Shown piece by piece: positions 43,658-51,887 of a stretch of 64,000 bases of DNA; position 1 is the first letter of the stretch, and each line of letters opens with the position of its first letter. Location of the stretch: NCBI RefSeq assembly GCF_900177645.1, contig NZ_FXAO01000002.1, positions 62,001-126,000 of the forward strand, given 5' to 3'. The DNA comes from Arenibacter troitsensis (GTDB lineage: Bacteria; Bacteroidota; Bacteroidia; Flavobacteriales; Flavobacteriaceae). The translations under genes and the position numbers were made by a program. Below the pieces are notes generated by a model. That model worked only from the letters and a program-made list of their open reading frames with translations, was not told where the DNA came from and did no database searches.

Positions 43658-43912
43658 TTAACGCAAGGCGTCCTTTAAAAAATCAAGCTCCACTTTTTGC
43701 TGACCAATAACCTTGAGCAGATGTTCCTCTTTTTGCTCGGCTTCCGTTTTCTTCGATTTGGAACCCGTATCGAAAACTGCCTCTGCCCGGGTGAGAAACT
43801 CCCTTTTCCAAAGATTGATCTGCTGGGGACGGGTCGGGTATTCCCTACAACCCCAACACTCCCTTTGATCTCCATTGTACAAGTTCCCCCTGGGGATTAT
43901 CATAATTCCCAA
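43658..43912 (-). pseudogene. IS3-family OrfA remnant, N-terminal part missing
   Basis: The last half (QINLWKREFLTRAEAVFD, then a Lys/Glu-rich leucine-zipper-like helix, KVIGQQKVELDFLKDALR) is a normal IS3 OrfA end. The preceding 30 or so residues (MGIMIIPRGNLYNGDQRECW) are unlike the expected helix-turn-helix, which is missing. I read this as loss or replacement of the transposase start region. The frame ends 24 nt before the orfB start. Confidence 0.7.
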
Positions 43913-43931
43913 ATGTTAGAATTTAATTCCT

Positions 43932-44975
43932 CTATCCCAGGTTACTATAGTGAACATTGGATAACGACTTCATTGTTACTGCTGCCTGTTCTGCCGTGAT
44001 ATCGCGTTGTGGATTGGCAAACATTTCGTAACCTACCATAAACTTTTTTACTGTAGCCGATCGCAATAAGGGTGGGTAAAATAACATATGAAAATGCCAT
44101 TCCGGATGTTCCTTACCGTCTGTTGGTGCCTGATGTATCCCTGCCGAATACGGAAAAGAGGTATTGAATATATTATCATACCTAATGGTAAGTTGTTTAA
44201 GGATTTGGGCATAAGCCAACTTCTCGGACTCCGAAAGTAAACCAATATGTGCTAATTTTCTTTTGGGAAGGATCATAGCCTCATAAGGCCACACTGCCCA
44301 ATAAGGAGTAAGCGCTACAAAATGTTCATTTTCAACTATTATACGCTCGTCCAACTGTAATTCCTGTTCTACATAATCCTCCAAAATACTTCTTCCATGC
44401 TTCTCCCAATAAGCCTTCTGATTTCCAATTTTCTTATGAACTTCCTGTGGAATTTTATTCTGAGCCCAAATTTGTCCATGCGGGTGAGGGTTGCTGCACC
44501 CCATGATATCCCCTTTATTTTCAAAAATCTGAACGTGATTAATGCCATCTATCGCACCTAATTCCTTATATTCCTTTTGCCAAAGTGAGATTACGTCAAC
44601 AATGTCCGGTACGGACATTAATGGTAATGTAAGGGAGTGGTTAGGTGAAAAACACACTACCTTACAGATACCTGATTCGGATTCGGCATATAAAAGGCCA
44701 TTTTTATAGGACTCTTCCTGTACATTGGGCAATAGGGCTGAAAAATCGTTGACAAAGGAATATGGCTTGTCATAGCTGGGATTGAACTCCCCTCCCATTC
44801 TTTCATTAGTGGGGCAGAGATAACATGAAGGTTCATATTCCGGTAAGTCTGTGGTAGCACTTTTTTCGGTTTTTCCCTGCCATGGTCTTTTGGTCCTATG
44901 GGGAGAAACCAAAATCCATTCTCCCGTTAAAATATTTAATCTTCTATGCGGATTATCATTAAAACTATTTGTCAT
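43932..44975 (-). CDS. galT: Galactose-1-phosphate uridylyltransferase
   Basis: A 347-residue GalT. The nucleophile motif is H164-P165-H166 in CSNPHPHGQIWA, the same numbers as in E. coli (His166 forms the uridylyl intermediate). The zinc/structural CYLCPTNERM block, GEWILVSPHRTKRPW and the final FAN/AAVTMKSLS region match. It swaps UMP between UDP-glucose and galactose-1-phosphate. It starts 5 nt after galK, so the two form one operon. The IS remnant begins directly downstream of its stop; the last residues (HYSNLG) look complete. Confidence 0.95.
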   Translation of the reverse strand: MTNSFNDNPHRRLNILTGEWILVSPHRTKRPWQGKTEKSATTDLPEYEPSCYLCPTNERMGGEFNPSYDKPYSFVNDFSALLPNVQEESYKNGLLYAESESGICKVVCFSPNHSLTLPLMSVPDIVDVISLWQKEYKELGAIDGINHVQIFENKGDIMGCSNPHPHGQIWAQNKIPQEVHKKIGNQKAYWEKHGRSILEDYVEQELQLDERIIVENEHFVALTPYWAVWPYEAMILPKRKLAHIGLLSESEKLAYAQILKQLTIRYDNIFNTSFPYSAGIHQAPTDGKEHPEWHFHMLFYPPLLRSATVKKFMVGYEMFANPQRDITAEQAAVTMKSLSNVHYSNLG

Positions 44976-44980
44976 TACGC

Positions 44981-46111
44981 CTAATTTTGTATGTAAGTAC
45001 CAGCACTAGGTTGTACCTCAAACGCCTCCAATTCTATGTTGAAAGCCTCCTTATATGCCTTAGTGGCTTCCTCCACAAAAGCGTTAACCTTGTCTTTATG
45101 TACAATGTTCAAGGTACAGCCTCCAAAGCCACCACCGGTTTGTCTTGCCCCCAACACAGCACTGTACTGTTTGGAAAAATCGACCAAGAAATCGGACTCC
45201 GGACAGCTCACCTCATACAATTTGCTTATTCCTTCGTGTGCTTCGTAAAGTAAGCTTCCAAAGAGTTTTAAATCATTAGCCTTTAGAGCCTTTGCCGTTT
45301 TTAACACCCTTTCATTTTCACTTACAATAAAACTACATCTTTTAAAAAGTGTGGTGTCAATGGTCTCCACAAATTCCTGAATCATGGTAGCTGTAACATC
45401 CCTTAACGACATTACCTCTGGATATTTTTTCTTTATGATAGCTACTCCTTCCTCACATTCCCGCTTCCTAGTGTTATACTCACTGGACGCCAAGTTATGC
45501 GACACCTTTGTATTTAACATTATCATTTTGTACGGGGCTATATGGATGGGGATTTGCTGATGCTCAAGAGACTTGCAATCCAACAAAATAACATGTCCCT
45601 TTTCGCTCATTACGGAAGCAAATTGGTCCATGATTCCACATTGGGTTCCCACAAAGGTATGCTCCGCCTTTTGCGAAAGCTGCACTATATCCATTTTGGA
45701 AAGTCCCAGATCAAACAGTTCATTGAGCCCAAAAGCCAGTCCACATTCCAAGGCCGCTGATGAACTAAGCCCAGAACCCATTGGCAATTTACTTTCAATA
45801 GTACAGTTGAACCCCCTTAACTTATCCGTTCTCAGCAAAATTTCATTTAAAACACCAAGAATATAGTTTTCCCATTCCACATTACTCCTGGCTATTTTAT
45901 CCAATTGAAGGGTGAACCCGGTATTATACCCCAAACTATAAAGGTTACATTCCTTTTCTGTTTGGTTTCTTTTGAATTTAAAAGTGATTTTCTTCTCTAT
46001 GGCCGTGGGCAATACATATCCAAGATTATAATCTGTGTGTTCCCCGATCAAATTGATCCTTCCTGGGGATTCAACAACTAGTTCAGGGGTGAAATTTTCC
46101 GGAAACGACAT
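44981..46111 (-). CDS. galK: Galactokinase
   Basis: A 376-residue GHMP kinase. GRINLIGEHTDYNLGYVLP is the galactokinase signature, MGSGLSSSAALE the ATP-binding P-loop of the family and TGGGFGGCTLNIV the third motif; EFMVMDQFASV-like GIMDQFASVMS also fits. It phosphorylates galactose at C1 for the Leloir route. galT follows 5 nt later. Upstream is a TATATTTG -7 element with a near-perfect 23-bp palindrome where a -33 box would be, so it is likely regulated, probably by galactose or a glycan signal. Confidence 0.95.
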   Translation of the reverse strand: MSFPENFTPELVVESPGRINLIGEHTDYNLGYVLPTAIEKKITFKFKRNQTEKECNLYSLGYNTGFTLQLDKIARSNVEWENYILGVLNEILLRTDKLRGFNCTIESKLPMGSGLSSSAALECGLAFGLNELFDLGLSKMDIVQLSQKAEHTFVGTQCGIMDQFASVMSEKGHVILLDCKSLEHQQIPIHIAPYKMIMLNTKVSHNLASSEYNTRKRECEEGVAIIKKKYPEVMSLRDVTATMIQEFVETIDTTLFKRCSFIVSENERVLKTAKALKANDLKLFGSLLYEAHEGISKLYEVSCPESDFLVDFSKQYSAVLGARQTGGGFGGCTLNIVHKDKVNAFVEEATKAYKEAFNIELEAFEVQPSAGTYIQN

Positions 46112-46134
46112 ATACTTTAAAGTGTATTAGGCGG

Positions 46135-46180
46135 CAAATATAAAAAAAATATCTTTTATAAATGTAAAATTTACATTTAT
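46135..46180 (-). promoter_or_regulatory. galK promoter with palindromic operator
   Basis: On the - strand TATATTTG (46142-46135) fits a -7 element. ATAAATGTAAA (46158-46168), one central A, and TTTACATTTAT (46170-46180) form a 23-bp palindrome with 11 paired positions. If transcription starts near 46129, the palindrome centre is near -40 and it takes the place of a -33 TTG, which is missing. This geometry is that of an activator site, though a repressor is possible. Confidence 0.55.
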
Positions 46181-46223
46181 AGCAATTATGTACAAGTCAG
46201 AATAAATTATTTAAATCGCAATC

Positions 46224-46256
46224 AAAAAAAAATCCCCCTTGGCAAGCCAAAGGGGA
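46224..46256 (-). terminator. Terminator after the FGE-like gene
   Basis: A GC-rich hairpin (CCCCTTGG at 46235-46242 with CCAAAGGGG at 46247-46255, one bulged A) is followed on the - strand by nine T (A-run 46224-46232). It starts 29 nt after the stop of the FGE-like gene and separates it from galK. Confidence 0.75.
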
Positions 46257-46284
46257 ACTGATAAATATAATGTAAAAAGTATAA

Positions 46285-47421
46285 TTAATTCGCTGTAAGC
46301 ATATCCACAGTAGCTACCGTCCTGAATCCCAAATGCTCCAAGGAAGAATCCAAGCTGGAAGCCATTCTGGAGGAGATCCTATAACTGGCGCAATAGGAAG
46401 CATTACATAAAAAGGATCCACCCCTCATTACCTTCTCCTTGGCATAGGGCATATTCGGATTATACGGAGTGGACGCTCCTTGGGGATTTACCACCGGACC
46501 ATTCACAGCTCCCAATTCGTTGTAATAATTGGTATTGTACCAATCACTGGTCCATTCCCATACATTACCGGCCATATCGTAGAGGCCAAAATCATTGGGA
46601 GGATAGGATTTAACTTTGGCGCGCTGTTCATAACCATCAGCTTTGTTATTGGTAACCGGAAACTCACCTTCCCAAGTATTTGCCTTTTGTGACAAAATGG
46701 AATCGTCATCGCCCCAAAAATAGATACTTTCGGATTTATTGCCTCTGGCGGCCCTTTCCCACTCCGCCTCTGTTGGCAACCTTCTGCCGGCCCATTCACA
46801 ATAAGCTAGGGCATCCTCATAGGCCACTTGAACCACAGGTTCATTGTCTTTTCCCTTAATGGTGCTTCCAGGTCCGTTGGGTTGTTTCCAATTGGCCCCG
46901 ATGGTCCAATTCCACCACTGTGAAAAGTCGTACAGGTTGGGCACAGAAGTTTTTGTCTTTTTAAAGGTCAAAGAGCCAGGTTGCAAAATGGAATCATGGG
47001 GCTTGGGTGTACCTTCCGGGACTTGGGTTTTCATTTCCTCCCAATCTATTGCCCGCTCGGCTACGGTAACATAGCCCGTTTCCTTAACAAATTTTGCAAA
47101 TTGGGCATTGGTCACCTCGGTAACATCCATAAAAAAACCGTCCACTTTTACCTTATGTGCAGGTTTCTCATGGTCCATGGCCATCTTGTCCTGGGGTACG
47201 GCACCTTGGATAAATTCGCCACCAGGAATCCATACCATACCGTCCGGTACTTTTATATTTTCCGGCTTTTCTATTATAATTGGAGTTGTGTCTACTACTG
47301 ATTCGGTAACCTCCGTTATTGGGGCATTACTTTCAACTTTATTCACCGACTTCTTATCCCCCTTGCATTGAACCATCAACCCCAATACAAGAAGGGCACC
47401 TAAAACATTAATTTTTTGCAT
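46285..47421 (-). CDS. Formylglycine-generating enzyme (SUMF1/FGE) family lipoprotein
   Basis: A 378-residue protein with a lipobox-like LMVQC at residue 19, so probably exported and lipidated. The FGE domain covers about 55-370: VWIPGGEFIQGAVPQDKMAM, GRRLPTEAEWERAARGN, DMAGNVWEWTSDWY and RGGSFLCNASYCASYR. C339 and C344 match the catalytic pair of human FGE (C336/C341) in spacing and context. Aerobic FGE oxidises the Cys of a CxPxR motif in sulfatases to formylglycine. A sulfatase with CAPAR lies three genes upstream. A TACATTTG element lies about 20 bp before the start. What is unusual is export: substrate modification would be outside the cytoplasm. Confidence 0.88.
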   Translation of the reverse strand: MQKINVLGALLVLGLMVQCKGDKKSVNKVESNAPITEVTESVVDTTPIIIEKPENIKVPDGMVWIPGGEFIQGAVPQDKMAMDHEKPAHKVKVDGFFMDVTEVTNAQFAKFVKETGYVTVAERAIDWEEMKTQVPEGTPKPHDSILQPGSLTFKKTKTSVPNLYDFSQWWNWTIGANWKQPNGPGSTIKGKDNEPVVQVAYEDALAYCEWAGRRLPTEAEWERAARGNKSESIYFWGDDDSILSQKANTWEGEFPVTNNKADGYEQRAKVKSYPPNDFGLYDMAGNVWEWTSDWYNTNYYNELGAVNGPVVNPQGASTPYNPNMPYAKEKVMRGGSFLCNASYCASYRISSRMASSLDSSLEHLGFRTVATVDMLTAN

Positions 47422-47465
47422 TCTATAGTTTTTAATCCTTACAAATGTAAAGAACCAAAACGATT

Positions 47466-48425
47466 CTATTCCCCTTGTGGAATAAATTTCATGTCATAAG
47501 ACGATGACGCCACTTTCATAATAGCATTGAATATATACTGGCAAACCTGTTTTTGTCCCTCAAAGTTGATCAGCTCCACCGTATCCTCAGGAGTATGATA
47601 TTGCGGATGTCCGCCAGTATGGATCCCAAGAACTGAAATATTCTTTTTATAAAAGGAAACATGATCCGAACCTCCTACAGATCCAGCATGTACTACTGGA
47701 GATAAGCCCAATGGTGGCCCTAATTCCTTCATCAAATCCACACCACCGGGAAAGGTTCCTGCTCCTCCCATATACACCTGCTTGGCATCGTTTAACCTGC
47801 CAACCATATCCATATTTATCATTAATTTAATCTGTGATAATGGAACAACAGGATTGTCCACAAAATATTTACTGCCCAAAAGCCCTTGTTCCTCAGCCCC
47901 AAATGCGACCAACAAAACACTTCTTTTTAACTCGGTCCTGCGGGCCATTAGCATCTCCCCTATTTCCAATAATGCAGAGGTACCACTTGCATTATCATCC
48001 GCACCATGGTGTATTCCAATTTTATCGGATTTTGATGATGGTCCGCCCCCCATGCCTAAATGATCGTAATGGGCGCCTAATACAATATATTCATTCTTCA
48101 ATAGCGGGTCATTGCCGTCTATAAAGCCTATAACGTTCCAAGTCTCCACAGCGTTTTTTGGCATCTCTCCTTTCTTCACTCTTAATTGGGCCAGAAATGG
48201 TTGCTTATAGGTTTTCAAGAAGGGTGGTATTCCGGACTTTTTAAAATCCTTCCTAATATACGTAACAATCCTATTGTTAATTTTACCACCAGGGTATCTA
48301 CCCAAATTTTTGTTTGATGTTAAATAAGTAATATGTCCCTTAAGTTCATTGGTAGTAATATCTTCTTGTGCTTGACATATATTTAGCAGCCCACACAACA
48401 AAAAATAGCTAACGCATATTTTCAT
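47466..48425 (-). CDS. M28 family zinc peptidase
   Basis: A 319-residue secreted peptidase. ATG 48425 is chosen because it gives a Sec signal (MKICVSYFLLCGLLNICQAQ) and starts 16 nt after the GH20 stop; an upstream in-frame start would overlap that gene. The metal motifs are YIVLGAHYDHLGMG (HxDH-like), HHGADDNASGTSALLEI (Asp bridging two zincs), AFGAEEQGLLGS (Glu-Glu), NMDMVGRL and SDHVSF (final His). M28 enzymes are aminopeptidases. In a glycan locus it may trim the peptide part of glycoproteins, an inference. It is followed by the FGE-like gene after 44 nt. Confidence 0.85.
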   Translation of the reverse strand: MKICVSYFLLCGLLNICQAQEDITTNELKGHITYLTSNKNLGRYPGGKINNRIVTYIRKDFKKSGIPPFLKTYKQPFLAQLRVKKGEMPKNAVETWNVIGFIDGNDPLLKNEYIVLGAHYDHLGMGGGPSSKSDKIGIHHGADDNASGTSALLEIGEMLMARRTELKRSVLLVAFGAEEQGLLGSKYFVDNPVVPLSQIKLMINMDMVGRLNDAKQVYMGGAGTFPGGVDLMKELGPPLGLSPVVHAGSVGGSDHVSFYKKNISVLGIHTGGHPQYHTPEDTVELINFEGQKQVCQYIFNAIMKVASSSYDMKFIPQGE

Positions 48426-48441
48426 AAAAGTGTTTCTGTTA

Positions 48442-50064
48442 TCATTTTTCATCAAAATCCTGTTTCTCAAATTTCTTTGGCAATACAATTCCATTCATTT
48501 TCCATTTTTCCAATAAATAGCTAAGATTGGATCTAAAAACAGTGTAATCCCTTCTTTTCAAGGAAGACCAACCCACCTCTGCGTAGGCCGCTAACCTAGG
48601 AAAAACCATTCTGTCCATATCCATTACCTCTGGGATCCATTCCCCCCACATTTGGCAACCGCTACCAATAACCTTATTGTGAAAGCTGTCTTCCAATCCT
48701 TCGGGAATGGGATCGAAACTATAGGCCTTTTCCAAAGGTATGTATTTATAGGAATAGTCCAAATAGGTATATTCATGATAGGAATTAACAATTTCATATC
48801 CCTCTCGAACAGCTTTTGATACCAAATCCAAATTTCCTTTCCAAAAATGGACCAAGGTGTTCTGCGCCAAATTCTCTTTTACCTCCATATCCATATCCTC
48901 CTGCCATTCATGTACATTTTCTCCCAAAATTTCATTCCAGCCCATCATTCTATGGCCATTGCTGTTTAAAAAATTTGATATTTTGTTGGTAAAGAAAATA
49001 TGCATGTCCCCAGGTGTCGCCAAGTCGTTCTGCTTCATAAAATCCTGAATTTCAGTTGAAGTTTTCCATGCATCAAATTTTACTTCATCCCCACCAATAT
49101 GAATAATATTGCTGGGAAACAAGTCCATTACTTCCGTAAGTACGTTTTCAAGAAATTCATATACCCTAGGATCAGATACATTATAGGAGTCTGGCAACTT
49201 TCCAAACACCGTGGGAACCTCCTTGAGCTCCCCAATGGTACCCAACCAAGGATATGACGCAATTGCTGCGGATGCATGTCCTGGCATTTCAATTTCGGGA
49301 ATAATGGTGATTTGTCTTTCACTGGCATAGGCAATTATTTCCTTCACCTCTTCCTGTGTATAATATCCGGAATGGGAAACCTTAGATCGCTCCGGACTAT
49401 CCCAACCACCAATTTGGGAATCGGACCTAGTGGATCCCACTTGCGTTAATTTAGGATACTTTTTAATCTCCAATCTCCAACCTTGATCATCGGTCAGGTG
49501 CCAATGGAAAATATTCATTTTTAAAAGTGACATCTCATCCAAAAGCTTTTTCACCTGTTCCTTTCCTTTAAAATACCTTCCTTCATCCAGCATAAAAGCC
49601 CTCCAAGCAAAACGAGGGCGATCTTCAATTTCCATTCCAGAGATAACTATATTTCTACCCTTGGAATTGCCAGTATCCATTAATTGCTGAAGGGACTGTA
49701 TGCCATAGAAAACACCCGTAGTTGTGCCGGCCATAATGCTTATGGATTTGTCCCCAACATTCAGGGTATACCCTTCTTCACCCAAGCTCGCTGTCAATTG
49801 GGGGTTTGTACCTAGTATAATTCCTTTATCCCCTTTTCCCTTTACAGGAAGATCTTTATGAAGTTTATCCTTCAGTATTTTCTGAAGAAAACTTGCATTT
49901 CCATGATTGGTATCGTCTGCTATAATTGGTGTCTTTTCCGTAATGCTAAACGCCTCCTTCTTCATTACAACCTTCAATGGTTGGGGAATAATTCCAGCAT
50001 TTTGCCCAATACCAAGGAAGGGCAGTAGAAAAATTAAGGCCAAAGCTGCTTTAACATTATTCAT
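48442..50064 (-). CDS. GH20 beta-N-acetylhexosaminidase
   Basis: A 540-residue secreted enzyme with signal MNNVKAALALIFLLPFLGIG. Domain 1 is a GH20b fold (residues ~20-135), then the TIM barrel (GH20) with the catalytic pair D326-E327 in IIHIGGDEVKFDAW. The start of the barrel is RAFMLDEGRYFKGKEQVKKL, with FHWHLTDDQGWRLEIKKYP after. GH20 cleaves terminal GlcNAc or GalNAc by substrate-assisted catalysis. In this locus it would trim hexosamines from a sulfated glycan, before or after desulfation. It is 96 nt after the sulfatase on the same strand and is followed by the M28 gene after 16 nt. Confidence 0.92.
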   Translation of the reverse strand: MNNVKAALALIFLLPFLGIGQNAGIIPQPLKVVMKKEAFSITEKTPIIADDTNHGNASFLQKILKDKLHKDLPVKGKGDKGIILGTNPQLTASLGEEGYTLNVGDKSISIMAGTTTGVFYGIQSLQQLMDTGNSKGRNIVISGMEIEDRPRFAWRAFMLDEGRYFKGKEQVKKLLDEMSLLKMNIFHWHLTDDQGWRLEIKKYPKLTQVGSTRSDSQIGGWDSPERSKVSHSGYYTQEEVKEIIAYASERQITIIPEIEMPGHASAAIASYPWLGTIGELKEVPTVFGKLPDSYNVSDPRVYEFLENVLTEVMDLFPSNIIHIGGDEVKFDAWKTSTEIQDFMKQNDLATPGDMHIFFTNKISNFLNSNGHRMMGWNEILGENVHEWQEDMDMEVKENLAQNTLVHFWKGNLDLVSKAVREGYEIVNSYHEYTYLDYSYKYIPLEKAYSFDPIPEGLEDSFHNKVIGSGCQMWGEWIPEVMDMDRMVFPRLAAYAEVGWSSLKRRDYTVFRSNLSYLLEKWKMNGIVLPKKFEKQDFDEK

Positions 50065-50160
50065 TCTTTAAAAATATGTTTTTGACCAATATTGCATATT
50101 CAACACCAAGCGTTACTTGGTAAAGCTATATTAATTGGGCAACATTCAACTTATTGTCCT

Positions 50161-51717
50161 TTAAAGACCCTCTCTCAGGACCGGAATCCTAAATTTTTCA
50201 ATGATTGGCTCCCTGTGTTGACTCTCTAAAATCTTAGCCGCTTTTTCTAGTATCTCAGGGTGCTGATCCGCGACGTTTGTAGTTTCCGTTAAATCAGTCC
50301 TAAGATTGTACAATTCCAATGTAGGCTCATTTTTTTTATCCTTAAGGTGGGTTTTCACCACTTTCCAATCGCCCATTCTTATGGCCAACTGTCCCCCATA
50401 TTCAGGGAACTCCCAATATAGAAAATCGTGTTCCTTTTGATTTTCTTGAGAAAGCAAGGTCGGTAAAAAACTAAGTCCATCCGTATAGCTAGGTTTTTCA
50501 TAACCCGCAATATCTGCCAGCGTAGCCATGACATCATAATGTGCAGAAATATGATCCGTTTTGCTGCCTGCCTTTATTTGTCCAGGCCAGGTGGCAATCA
50601 TAGGTACTCTAATACCCCCTTCATAAACAAAGCCTTTTCCTCTACCATATTCACTTTTAAAAGGTTTAGCACTATCAAACCAAGGCGAATCGGTTCCTCC
50701 ATTAAAAGTTGGGCCATTGTCCGAGGTAAATATAATCAGTGTGTTTTCGTAAAGTCCGTCCTCCTTCAACTTGGCAACCAGTTTGCCAATGTTCTCGTCC
50801 AGATAAGAAACCATGGCTGCGTAACCGGCCCGAGGGTTTTGATGTGGAAAATAACCTCTTTCCCCTAAATAAGGTTCTTCCTCCCCGAACTTATTCTTAT
50901 AATACTCCACCCATTTTTGTGGAGCTTGTATGGCGGCATGGGGTATGGGCGTAGCCCAATAAATAAAAAATGGGTTCTCCTTATTTCTATCCACAAAACC
51001 TTTTAGCTCATTAAACATAAGATCTGGGGCATAGTCGTTTAATGTATAGGCTGCATAACTCTCGGGATCGTTGATATCTGCTCCTTTGGTCAATTTGGTA
51101 TTCGGGGCAATGGTATCATTATTCAAATGAACCCTATTTTCATTCTTGTACAAATGCAATGGATAATAGGTGTGGGCCTGTCGCTGACAATTATATCCGA
51201 AAAAGAAATCGAAACCCATTTTTGTAGGAATGGAATTGGTATGTGGAGCCCCCAATCCCCACTTACCGAACATGGCCGTACCATATCCCACTTCCTTTAA
51301 TTTTTTGGCTATGGTAATGGTGCTGTCCGGCATAGGACGTTGTCCCTCTAAAACGGAATCTTTGGCCATGGCCCTATAATTCCATACCTCCCCACGTTCT
51401 CCCCATTCCTCATTTCCACGGATATGCGCATGCCCGGAATGGGTCCCGGTCAATAACATATAGCGTGCAGGAGCACATACAGGTGCACTGGTATAATGTT
51501 GGGTAAACAACATCCCAGCCTTTGCCAAGTCATCAATATTAGGGGTCTCAATTTTTTCCTGACCATAGGCACCCACTTCGGCATAGCCTAGATCATCGGC
51601 CAATATGTAGATAATATTAGGTTTTTGGGATTCCTTGGAAAGGACATCATTTTTGCTTTCATCCTTACAGGACAATAGTGCTAATGGAATTAGGATTAAA
51701 TAGCTTATTTTTTTCAT
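50161..51717 (-). CDS. Sulfatase (S1 family) lipoprotein
   Basis: A 518-residue sulfatase with lipobox LLSC at residue 17. ATG 51717 is preferred because the upstream in-frame start at 51816 passes through a heptanucleotide repeat. The formylglycine site is C81-A-P-A-R85, followed by LLTGTHSGHAHIRGN; D41-D42 (YILADDLGY) are calcium ligands; MFGKWGLG and TSDNGP complete the site. The Cys type needs conversion to formylglycine by FGE or anSME; an FGE-like gene is three genes away. Substrate subfamily cannot be fixed from this alone. GH20, M28 and FGE genes follow in the same direction. Confidence 0.92.
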   Translation of the reverse strand: MKKISYLILIPLALLSCKDESKNDVLSKESQKPNIIYILADDLGYAEVGAYGQEKIETPNIDDLAKAGMLFTQHYTSAPVCAPARYMLLTGTHSGHAHIRGNEEWGERGEVWNYRAMAKDSVLEGQRPMPDSTITIAKKLKEVGYGTAMFGKWGLGAPHTNSIPTKMGFDFFFGYNCQRQAHTYYPLHLYKNENRVHLNNDTIAPNTKLTKGADINDPESYAAYTLNDYAPDLMFNELKGFVDRNKENPFFIYWATPIPHAAIQAPQKWVEYYKNKFGEEEPYLGERGYFPHQNPRAGYAAMVSYLDENIGKLVAKLKEDGLYENTLIIFTSDNGPTFNGGTDSPWFDSAKPFKSEYGRGKGFVYEGGIRVPMIATWPGQIKAGSKTDHISAHYDVMATLADIAGYEKPSYTDGLSFLPTLLSQENQKEHDFLYWEFPEYGGQLAIRMGDWKVVKTHLKDKKNEPTLELYNLRTDLTETTNVADQHPEILEKAAKILESQHREPIIEKFRIPVLREGL

Positions 51718-51730
51718 ACTTAGATTATTC

Positions 51731-51786
51731 TGGTTTTTGGTTTCTGGTTTATGGTTTCTGGTTTCTGGTTTCTGGTTTCTGGTTTC
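51731..51786. repeat. Eight tandem copies of a heptanucleotide in front of the sulfatase
   Basis: The 7-bp unit TGGTTTC (GAAACCA on the coding strand) is repeated eight times without a gap: five exact final copies plus TGGTTTT, TGGTTTC and TGGTTTA at the left. It occupies positions -14 to -69 before ATG 51717 of the sulfatase. Because 7 is not a multiple of 3, loss or gain of a copy would change reading frame for any start upstream (51816) and spacing for any start or promoter beside it. Confidence 0.85.
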
Positions 51787-51887
51787 TATGTTATCAATTC
51801 TAATCGGGACAACCAACTTCTTAGATTCTTTTTAATCGGTCACTTCTGAAATATTTCCAATTAACACATTTCCAAATTATATAATAT

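Larger units (their letters stand above)
42743..43912 (-). mobile_element. IS3-family insertion sequence, 5' end truncated
   Basis: A - strand orfA fragment and a complete-looking orfB with DDE residues lie between cbpM and galT. The 3' end may be TGAGCATTCCCCCTTC starting at 42743, which has the TGA terminus usual for IS3-type ends. No inverted copy of it is visible at the other side, and orfA lacks its helix-turn-helix. I therefore read the copy as cut at the transposase start side, close to or at galT's end. Boundaries are approximate. Confidence 0.6.

Noticed and set aside
43675-43875. Alternative - strand frame over the orfA remnant as a distinct gene
   Set aside because: It contains no IS or other motif; the listed frame keeps QINLWKREFL and the leucine-rich end of OrfA.
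42740-43958. ATAGTGAGCATT at the left end of the IS and ATAGTGAACATT in galT as direct repeats (target duplication)
   Set aside because: The right copy is inside the conserved coding end of galT (NVHYSN), is not at the IS edge, and 12 bp is too long for an IS3 duplication; a chance match is likely.
50105-50121. ACCAAG-CGTTA-CTTGGT hairpin before the GH20 gene
   Set aside because: 6-bp stem without a T-run; too weak to call a terminator.
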